Assembly: GCF_003269295.1 (NCBI RefSeq)
Contig: NZ_QLTT01000004.1
Span: forward strand, 372,001-436,000
Source: Lentzea atacamensis
GTDB lineage: Bacteria; Actinomycetota; Actinomycetes; Mycobacteriales; Pseudonocardiaceae
Direction: 5' to 3'
Length of the DNA stretch: 64,000 nt
A model generated the notes under the pieces. It ran no database searches. It was not told the origin of the DNA and saw only the letters and a program-made list of their open reading frames with translations. Numbering within the stretch: position 1 is the stretch's first letter; each line of letters starts with the position of its first letter. The position numbers were made by a program, and so were the translations under genes. This document shows positions 51,807 to 58,403 of the stretch, piece after piece.

Positions 51807-52459
51807 GCATCCGTGTTGTCGTAGCCGACGACCAGGACTTGGTCCGGACCGGGTTGGTGATGATCCTCGGCGCGCAACCCGGCCTCGAGGTCGTGGGGGA
51901 GGCAACAGACGGGCTCGCAGCGCTCGACCTGGCGACCCGGCTGCGTCCCGATGTCCTCCTCGTCGACATCCGGATGCCTGGGCTCGACGGCGTCGAGGTG
52001 ACCCGGCGCCTGGCCGGGCCAGACGTGGCGGACCCGATGGCGGTCGTCGTGATCACCACCTTCGACCTCGATGAGTACGTCATCGGCGCCCTACGCGCCG
52101 GCGCCCGCGGCTTCCTGCTCAAAGACGCCGGGCCGGAGCTCCTCGTGCAGGCCATCCACGCGGCGGCCAACGGGGACGCGCTGATCGCCCCCAACGTCAC
52201 CCGCCGGCTGCTGGCGACCTTCGCCGACCAGGCGCCGGTGGTACCGGTCCAGCCCATCGACCCGCTGACCGAGCGCGAGGCGGAGGTGCTCGCGCTGGTG
52301 GCACGGGGCCGGACCAACGCCGAGATCGCCACCGAACTCTTCGTCGGCCTGAGTACGGTCAAGTACCACGTCGCATCGTTGATGACCAAGCTCGGCGCCC
52401 GCAACCGCGTCGAGATCGCGATGTGGGCATACGACACCAGACGCGTGAGAGCCAATTAG
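51803..52459 (+). CDS. NarL/FixJ-type response regulator
   Basis: The 218-residue protein has a receiver domain (about 4-120, phospho-Asp in VLLVDIRMPGLDG near 54, ITTFDLDEYV, RGFLLKD) and a LuxR helix-turn-helix (about 148-210, LTEREAEVLALVARGRTNAEIATELFVGLSTVKYHVASLMTKLGARNRVEIAMWA). ATGA overlap with the kinase stop. The end of the gene touches an IS3 relic, whose remnant begins inside the stop codon. Confidence 0.95.
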   Translation: MSIRVVVADDQDLVRTGLVMILGAQPGLEVVGEATDGLAALDLATRLRPDVLLVDIRMPGLDGVEVTRRLAGPDVADPMAVVVITTFDLDEYVIGALRAGARGFLLKDAGPELLVQAIHAAANGDALIAPNVTRRLLATFADQAPVVPVQPIDPLTEREAEVLALVARGRTNAEIATELFVGLSTVKYHVASLMTKLGARNRVEIAMWAYDTRRVRAN

Positions 52460-52599
52460 TGGGTACAGATCGCAGCGTAGGCCGGTCGTGGTCGTACTCC
52501 TCCTTCCAGTCGCCGATAGTGACCTTGGCGTGGAGCAAGGACCAGAACAGGTGGATGTTGAGGCATTTGTCGGGCAGGCGACTGTCGAAGGACTCGATT
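52456..52599 (-). mobile_element. IS3-family transposase remnant
   Basis: The minus frame gives ESFDSRLPDKCLNIHLFWSLLHAKVTIGDWKEEYDHDRP, matching the end of the IS3 integrase core (ESFNGRLRDE-x-LN...WR-x-DYN-x-RP). After a one-base shift it reads AYAAICTH and a stop (52456-52458). The usual HSALGY-x-P segment between is lost. It is a small dead copy that abuts the response-regulator gene. Confidence 0.65.
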
Positions 52600-53417
52600 C
52601 ACACTGATCGTGCTGGAGCAGAACTGGAGCAGTGCCAGGAGCGCAACGCCACTGAATGGCGCTCAACGGCGCTGAGCGGCGGCTAGTTGCGTTGGAGTCG
52701 TTGGTGTTCTAGCGCTTGTGCTGGCAGGAGTCCTTTGGCGTAAGCAGAGGTACTAAGCAAGCACGTCCATCTTGAACTCCACCACGGCGGCACCTGCACG
52801 GTCGCGATCGCGATCGTCGATGCGATCCTGTTGATCTCCACCCATGCTCGCAACCGAGGATCAGGGCTGAGCTGCTCCGGTCTGGCCAAGGACGGCTTGG
52901 AGCTGTAGACCGCCTGGTGATTGATGACCTGGTCACCAGCGAATTCGTCCTGGTTGACGGGTCACGGCTCGTCAGGTCCCCGAAACGCGTCGAAGCCGAG
53001 TTCGCCGCGGACAGCGATGCAACTCGGCTTCGGCAAGTGGCCCACCAGCTCGACCAGGATCTGATCCACCAGTTGGCCGTCTGGTGGCCCGCGGCACTCG
53101 TCGCCTCACTTATGAAAGTTGTTGGCTTGAAAGGAGTTTTCGCAGCTTCAGCCCTCGCGCGACACGATCGGGCAAGGACAGGGATGTGCCCGGACCTGGC
53201 CGGGTGCCGGAGCAGTGGTGCAACACCTGGATTCCAGGCGTCGGCAACCGACACCACAGTGGCGTGCCGACGTGTACGCACTCGAGTGTGCAGGCAGGGG
53301 CGATCAGCCGACGTCAGCCTGGCCAGCCGAGGAAGTCCGGCTGACTCCTGTCCTGGACATCGGGATCTCACGTGCCGGCCGGGCAGCGCGTGATCCCGGT
53401 GTGGAGTTCGGTGGAAC
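52600..53417. other. Accessory stretch without a recognised gene
   Basis: A plus frame near 52917-53190 (VIDDLVTSEFVLVDGSRLVRSPKRVEAEFAADSD) and a minus frame near 52683-52889 (LSPDPRLRAWVEINRIASTIAIATVQVPPWW) look partly protein-like but lack supporting starts, and I recognise neither. Confidence 0.35.
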
Positions 53418-53461
53418 CGAGGTCGGGGCGTCGCTGGACGCTGAGCGACGCCCCGACCTCG
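53418..53461 (-). terminator. 18-bp perfect hairpin after the anchored secreted protein
   Basis: CGAGGTCGGGGCGTCGCT (53418-53435) is exactly inverted at 53444-53461 around the loop GGACGCTG. It lies 20 bases downstream of the stop of the minus-strand gene at 53481. No T run follows. Confidence 0.75.
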
Positions 53462-53480
53462 TCTTGGTGAGCAGCCGACG

Positions 53481-54275
53481 TCAGTAGTCCGTCGTGGCAA
53501 CCTGCTCGCCCACTGTGGACCTGCGGCGCCGGAACACGACGATGGCCGCGCCGGTACCAGCGGCCAGCACGCCGGCGGCGAGGCCAGCGGCGGTGCCGAG
53601 CGGTACTTCACCACCGGGGGTGTTCGGACCGCAGACGGTCTTGGCCAACTCGACCGTGCCGCCACCGCCGATGGCGGGCAGGAGGGACAGTTCCAGGCCG
53701 GTGACGGTGATGACGCCGTCCTTCTTCACCTGCTTGTTGACGACGAGGCTGCCGATGCCTGGGAGGTCGACGCCGAAGTTCGGCGGCGGGTTCACCGGGA
53801 TCTTCACGTCGAGGACAGGCGTGCCGAGCGGTCCGGTGACCTTGGCGCTCACCGAGGCGGCGGTGGTCGTTCCGGAGAGGTTGTCTCCGATCGCCTTGCA
53901 GCTCACGTCGATCGCGTTCTCGTTGATCTCGAAGCCGGCCACGCCAGGCACTCCGACGCTCAGCGCCACGTCGGCCGCGTTGACACTGGCGTCGCTGGTA
54001 CCCGCGGGCGGATTGGCGTTGGCGGCCAGCCCCAGGCCGATCAGGTCGAGTTTGACGATGTCGGCCAGGTTGAAGCTCGGCTGGTCGATCGCGGTGTTCG
54101 GCGGCGCCTCGACCCGAATCGGGTTCACCTTGAGGGGGCCGACGTTCACGCTGACCAGCTCTGCCCTGGAGTAGGCAGTGGCCGCCTCGGCCATGGCTGG
54201 GCCGGCGCTGACCAGGAGGCCGAACGCGGCGGTGCCGAGCACGACGCCGCTGTTGCGCATGATCCTTGATCGCAC
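53481..54275 (-). CDS. Secreted protein with C-terminal membrane anchor
   Basis: The 264-residue protein has a signal peptide (VVLGTAAFGLLVSAGPAMAEA, cleavage near 31), a beta-rich extracellular part of short repeats (VNVGPLKVNPIRVEAPP, VSAKVTGPLGTPVLDVKIPVNPPPNFGVD) and, near residue 225, PLGTAAGLAAGVLAAGTGAAIVVFRRRR, a transmembrane anchor with Arg cluster but no LPxTG. This matches the choice-of-anchor P type in actinomycetes, cell-surface proteins of unknown role. The GTG at 54275 follows AAGGGA at good spacing; ATG at 54260 is an alternative. Its transcript likely ends in the 18-bp hairpin. Confidence 0.75.
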   Translation of the reverse strand: MRSRIMRNSGVVLGTAAFGLLVSAGPAMAEAATAYSRAELVSVNVGPLKVNPIRVEAPPNTAIDQPSFNLADIVKLDLIGLGLAANANPPAGTSDASVNAADVALSVGVPGVAGFEINENAIDVSCKAIGDNLSGTTTAASVSAKVTGPLGTPVLDVKIPVNPPPNFGVDLPGIGSLVVNKQVKKDGVITVTGLELSLLPAIGGGGTVELAKTVCGPNTPGGEVPLGTAAGLAAGVLAAGTGAAIVVFRRRRSTVGEQVATTDY

Positions 54276-54575
54276 TGCGAATCCCTTCGGTAGTCGTCCC
54301 CCAAGCGAGGCAGGGACGTACGGGACGGACTCCGATGTGGTCGTAGTCCGGTGAGTCGATGCGCGTACCGGGTCAGGTCCGATGCGGACGAGCCTCGAAA
54401 TCCCCCCAGCGGAGTAGGCGACTACCGCCGCGCTGGGGTGATGGCGCGGGACGGCTGCCGTGTCACGGGCAAATCAGGAAAAGTGCGCGGAGCGCGTCAT
54501 GACCGTCCTGATGGGCCATCTGATCCTTCATGCACGGCAGGGAAAGCCTGCCGGCGTGCCAGGCGGAGGTGGGAC
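54276..54575. other. Divergent promoter region of the polyketide operon
   Basis: The 300 bases hold no gene. They separate the anchored secreted protein from the ACP gene and must contain the operon's promoter. I do not see a clear consensus promoter or operator. GGCGGAGG lies before the ACP start. Confidence 0.4.
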
Positions 54576-54992
54576 ATGACGGGAACGGTCACGGAGCTCG
54601 GCGAGAAGGTGCGGGCCATCGTGGGCGAGGCACTCGCCCTGGAGCCCGACGAGGTGATCGGTGACGCGACTCTGTTGAACGACCTCGGAGCCGAGTCGAT
54701 CGACCTGCTGGACATCCTCTTTCGCATCGAGCGCAGCTTCGGCGTGCGGATCGAGGCCGCCGAGCTCGCCGACTACGTGCAGGGCGGCATCCCGGACGAG
54801 GAGTTCGGTGACGCCGACGAGATGGTGTCGGAGCGGGGCATGGCCCAGCTGTTGCTGGTGATGCCCCAACTGGAGACCGGCGCGCGCGTCAGCCGGATCA
54901 AGGCTGACGAGGTGATGGGTTTGTTCACAGTGGACAACCTGGAACAGCTGGTGCGCAGCAGGCTCGGCGCCGCCGGCCCGGCTGGTGGCTGA
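54576..54992 (+). CDS. Acyl carrier protein with C-terminal extension
   Basis: The 138-residue protein begins with an ACP domain (about 5-80) whose phosphopantetheine attachment Ser41 lies in DLGAESIDLLDILFRIE. It carries the growing chain for the polyketide genes that follow. After about residue 80 a second helical segment follows (MAQLLLVMPQLETGARVSRIKADEVMGLFTVDNLEQLV), unusual because a type II ACP is about 80-90 residues long. The ATG at 54576 has GGAGG upstream. Its stop overlaps the next start by eight bases. Confidence 0.85.
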   Translation: MTGTVTELGEKVRAIVGEALALEPDEVIGDATLLNDLGAESIDLLDILFRIERSFGVRIEAAELADYVQGGIPDEEFGDADEMVSERGMAQLLLVMPQLETGARVSRIKADEVMGLFTVDNLEQLVRSRLGAAGPAGG

Positions 54993-55488
54993 CGGAGTTT
55001 CCGCTGCGCCGGCCCAGATCGCCCGAGGAGGCTCGATGCTGTTCCACATGGTCGATCGGATCGACTCGCTCGTGCCGGGTCGGTCGATCATCGCGCGAAA
55101 GCTGTTGTCGCGCACGGAGAACTATCGTCGGTGGGGTGCGGACGACCATCGTGCTCCCGGTGGTCTGCTGCTGGAGTCGCTGTGCCAGGCCGGAACATGG
55201 CTCGTGCTCGCGTCCACCGAGTTCGCCCGGAGCGGCGCGCTGGTGTCGGTCGACGAGATCACCTATCACGGCGAGGCGGGGCCGGGGGACGTGTTGTCGC
55301 TGCGAGGAGAGGTCGACGCCATGGGTGACCAGGTCGCCGTACTGTCCGGCACCGTTTCGGTCGACGGCAGACCGGTGCTCACGGCACGGAACATCCTGTG
55401 TGCCCTGCTGCCCGCGGCGAGTCTGGAGGACCCCGTGGACACCAGGCGCCGGTTCGAGCGGTTGCGCGGTCAGGAGTTGCCGCGATGA
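54985..55488 (+). CDS. Hotdog-fold dehydratase-like protein lacking the usual His
   Basis: The 167-residue protein has the 3-hydroxyacyl-ACP dehydratase (FabZ/FabA) fold, with MLFHMVDRIDSLVPG, a RAPGGLLLESLCQAGTWLVL helix with the catalytic-type Glu and a hotdog second half (ISYHGEAGPGDVLSLRGEVDA-like). The canonical HFPxxP segment, whose His is catalytic, reads GADDHRAPG; a His is present but is not in register. It may be a partner subunit for the 56737 protein, as heterodimeric DH pairs exist in reducing type II polyketide systems. GTG start at 54985. Confidence 0.75.
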   Translation: MADGVSAAPAQIARGGSMLFHMVDRIDSLVPGRSIIARKLLSRTENYRRWGADDHRAPGGLLLESLCQAGTWLVLASTEFARSGALVSVDEITYHGEAGPGDVLSLRGEVDAMGDQVAVLSGTVSVDGRPVLTARNILCALLPAASLEDPVDTRRRFERLRGQELPR

Positions 55489-56744
55489 AAAGAGTCGCGA
55501 TCACCGGAGTCGGTGCGGTGACCCCGTTGGGCAACGACACGGCCACGACCTGGCGACGACTGGTCGACGGGCGCGGGGGGATCTCCGCGCTCCGCACGTT
55601 CGACGCCAGCACCTTCCCCGTGCGGATCGCCGCTCAGGTGAACGGATTCGACGCGGCCCGCCGGCTTGGCCGGAGCACCGCCAGGAAACTGTCCCGCGCC
55701 GCGGGCTTCGCCGTGGCGGCTGCGGACGAGGCGGTGCGCGCGGCGAACGTTCAACCCACCGACGGATCCCAGTGGTGCAAGGGTGTGTGTCTGGCCGGCA
55801 CGGTCGGCCGGGCCGAGCTGACCGAACTCGTCGGCATGGCTGAAGACGTGCTCGCCGGCCGATACCGCCGGCAGGCACCGGCCGTGGTCGTCCGGCGAGA
55901 CCAGAGCTTCGTCAGTGCGTTCATCGCCAGGCGGCACGCGTTCGCCGGCCCGGTGGTCAACATCAGCACGGCCTGTGCGGGCGCCGCCAACGCCGTCGGC
56001 GAGGGCCTGCGCATGATCCGCGCCGGCGAGTGCGACGTGGTGCTGGCCGGCGGTTACGACTCGCTGACGACCTGGCTCGACGTGCTGGGCTTCAGCCTGC
56101 TCGGCGCGCTCGCTGCGGGATGGGAGAGCGATCCCGCGGCGGCGTCGCGGCCGTTCTCCGCCGACCGCAACGGTTTCGTGCTGGGAGAGGGCGCCGTCGT
56201 GCTGCTGTTGGAGGACTGGGACCGGGCGCACGCGCGTGGCGCCACCGTGCACGCCGAGCTGGCGGGCTATGGCAGTACCTTGAACGCATACCGCGTCACA
56301 GACTCACCTCCGGACGGCGGCGGCGCGATCGAGGCCATGCGCCTGGCCATCCAGGATGCCGGTGCAAGGCCGAACCTGGTGGACTACGTGGTCGCGCACG
56401 GCACCGGCACACCGGGCAACGACGCCAGCGAGACCGTCGCGATCAAGGAAGTTTTCGGCGAGCACGCCGGGGCACTGTGCGTGAGCTCGCCGAAGTCGAT
56501 GACCGGGCACCTGACCTCCGCGGCCGCAGGGGTCAACCTGATCGCCGCGCTCGGCGCGTTGCGCACCGGCCTGATTCCACCGACGGTCAATCTCCGCCGG
56601 CCCGATCCCGCCCTGGACCTGGACTTCGTTCCCCTGACCGCCCGAGCCCGGCAGGTCGAGACGGCGCTGGTGAACGCGTTCGCCTTCGGCGGCACCAATG
56701 CCAGCCTCGTGGTGCGTTCGGCCCGAGGAGGATGTCGTGACTGA
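55485..56744 (+). CDS. Ketosynthase (KS alpha type), intact catalytic triad
   Basis: The 419-residue protein has a FabF-type fold and the full catalytic set: Cys164 in NISTACAGAANAVGEG, His305 in VAHGTGTPGND and His342 in PKSMTGHLTSAAAG. It would condense malonyl-ACP with the growing chain. The ATG at 55485 overlaps the previous stop (ATGA). The gene order KS-DH-CLF pairs it with the 57105 protein as a KS/CLF heterodimer, though the two are separated by a dehydratase gene. Confidence 0.93.
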   Translation: MKRVAITGVGAVTPLGNDTATTWRRLVDGRGGISALRTFDASTFPVRIAAQVNGFDAARRLGRSTARKLSRAAGFAVAAADEAVRAANVQPTDGSQWCKGVCLAGTVGRAELTELVGMAEDVLAGRYRRQAPAVVVRRDQSFVSAFIARRHAFAGPVVNISTACAGAANAVGEGLRMIRAGECDVVLAGGYDSLTTWLDVLGFSLLGALAAGWESDPAAASRPFSADRNGFVLGEGAVVLLLEDWDRAHARGATVHAELAGYGSTLNAYRVTDSPPDGGGAIEAMRLAIQDAGARPNLVDYVVAHGTGTPGNDASETVAIKEVFGEHAGALCVSSPKSMTGHLTSAAAGVNLIAALGALRTGLIPPTVNLRRPDPALDLDFVPLTARARQVETALVNAFAFGGTNASLVVRSARGGCRD

Positions 56745-57108
56745 CTTCGACGAGACCCCGTTGGTGGAGCCTGGTCGCCGGGCCACGGCGCTGCGCAACG
56801 TCACGGCCACATTGGACGTTTTCGCCACGCACTTCCCGCGGTTTCCCGTCCTGCCAGGGGTGCTGCTGCTGGAGGACATGGTGTGGCTGGCTCGTCTCGC
56901 GGCGCCCGGCGGGGCCACCAGGTGGCGGGTCGCCGACGTGAGCCGGGTCCAGTTCCGCCGTGCTGTGCAGCCGGGTGACCAGGTCCGGTTCACGGCGGAG
57001 GTCGTCGACTCGCGGGACACCGAAGTGAGCTGCCGCGTCGACGCGACGGTCGACGGCCGTGTAGTCGCAGGCGCCCGTCGGGTGCGGCTCGCGAGGAGGC
57101 GGACATGA
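56737..57108 (+). CDS. Hotdog-fold 3-hydroxyacyl-ACP dehydratase, FabZ type
   Basis: The 123-residue protein has the FabZ active-site segment THFPRFPVLPGVLLLEDMVW, with catalytic His32 and Glu46, and a hotdog second half (FRRAVQPGDQVRFTAEVVDSRDTEVSCRVDATVDGRVVAGARRVRLA). It should remove water from 3-hydroxyacyl-ACP and build double bonds in the chain. GTG at 56737 overlaps the KS stop by eight bases and has GAGGAGG upstream. It may form the active half of a DH heterodimer with the 54985 protein. Confidence 0.85.
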   Translation: MTDFDETPLVEPGRRATALRNVTATLDVFATHFPRFPVLPGVLLLEDMVWLARLAAPGGATRWRVADVSRVQFRRAVQPGDQVRFTAEVVDSRDTEVSCRVDATVDGRVVAGARRVRLARRRT

Positions 57109-58403
57109 GGCGCGTCGTGGTGACCGGGATCGGCATGATCACAGGATTCGGCGATGGCTGGCAGGTGTGCTGGCGCAACCTCCTGGCCGGTCGCAGCGCG
57201 GTGCGCGAGCTCGACTCGGTCGCGGACTCCGACTTCGCCACCCGCTGGGGTGCGGCCGTGCCCGGCTTCGCACCGGAACGCTACGTGGATCGGCGGCTGA
57301 TCCGGCAGACGACGAGGAACGACCAGCTCGCGGCGGCGGGAGCGATGCTCGCGCTGCGCGACGCGGGAGTGGACCTGGGCTCGGTGGCCAAGGACCGCAT
57401 CGGGGTGTTCCTCAGCGGGGGCAAGGAGATCTCCGATCCCGAGCACCTGGTCGAGGGCAGTCTCGCCGCGCGAACCCCGGACGGTGGTGTCGACCTCCGC
57501 CAGTTCGGCTCGTCGGCGGCCGCCCACATCCACCCCCTCTACTACGTCGAGGGGCTGCAATCGACCGCGTTGTTCACCCTGTCCAAGCTCACGGGCGCGA
57601 AAGGAGTCAACGGCTACTTCCACGGGACGGCGGAGTCGAGCGCGATCGCTGTGGCCCACGCGGCGACCGCGGTGCGTACCGGCGCGGCCGATCTGGTGCT
57701 GGCCGGCGGCGCGGACGACCGTTCGTCGTGGTGGCCGCTGTCGCAATGGGACGGCCTCGGAGTACTGAGCGGTCGCAACGAGTTCGGCAGCGCCGTGTGT
57801 CGTCCGTTCGACATGATGCGCAGCGGGTCGGTGCCCGGTGAAGGAGCGGTGTTGCTCGTACTGGAGTCGGCGGAGTCGGCGTCGGCCCGGGGAGCCCACG
57901 TCTACGCGGAGATCGCGGGAGCGGCGACCACCTTCGACGCCTCGGGCCACCTGAGCGCGGACCGGTCCGGACTGCCCATCGCCGAGGCGATGTCCAGAGC
58001 GGCAGGCCAGGCCGGGGAACAGACGGGGGAGGTCGGTGTCGTGGTGGCACACGGCAACGCCACTCGGCGGGGGGACCTCGGCGAGGCCGCGGGGATACGA
58101 CTGGCTGTCGGCGGGGGCTCCCCCGCCATGACGTGCGTCAAGGGTGGCACCGGAGAGCTCGGAGCTGCGTCGGGAGCGTTGAACGTCGCCATCGCGGCGC
58201 TGATACTCGACATGGGCGTCGTGCCTCCGGTGACGAACCTCCGCTACGTCGACCCGGCTCTCCCACCGATGACGTGGATTCGTGACCAACCTGTCGTCGG
58301 CCGGGTGCGTACCGCGGTCGGTCTCGCCTCCGGCCTCGCGGGGCAACGTGCCGCTGTCATGTTGCGTGGGTTGAACGAGCACTGCTGTGCAGGTGCGCGG
58401 TGA
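57105..58403 (+). CDS. Chain-length-factor-like ketosynthase homologue with Glu in place of the catalytic Cys
   Basis: The 432-residue protein is a thiolase-fold ketosynthase homologue. The position of the catalytic Cys (TAC-x-G in KS) reads GTAESSAIA, so Glu177 replaces Cys. The second His position reads KGGTGELGAASG (Glu instead of His), while the first His is kept in VVAHGNATRRGD. This is how a chain-length factor (KS-beta) or a decarboxylating KSQ behaves, though known CLFs often have Gln. It probably sets chain length with the KS at 55485. ATGA overlap with the previous stop. Confidence 0.9.
   Translation: MRRVVVTGIGMITGFGDGWQVCWRNLLAGRSAVRELDSVADSDFATRWGAAVPGFAPERYVDRRLIRQTTRNDQLAAAGAMLALRDAGVDLGSVAKDRIGVFLSGGKEISDPEHLVEGSLAARTPDGGVDLRQFGSSAAAHIHPLYYVEGLQSTALFTLSKLTGAKGVNGYFHGTAESSAIAVAHAATAVRTGAADLVLAGGADDRSSWWPLSQWDGLGVLSGRNEFGSAVCRPFDMMRSGSVPGEGAVLLVLESAESASARGAHVYAEIAGAATTFDASGHLSADRSGLPIAEAMSRAAGQAGEQTGEVGVVVAHGNATRRGDLGEAAGIRLAVGGGSPAMTCVKGGTGELGAASGALNVAIAALILDMGVVPPVTNLRYVDPALPPMTWIRDQPVVGRVRTAVGLASGLAGQRAAVMLRGLNEHCCAGAR

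Noticed and set aside
56304..58382. 692-residue minus-strand frame opposite the ketosynthase genes
   Set aside because: Shadow of the CLF and KS frames; the plus strand has all the catalytic motifs and overlapping starts.
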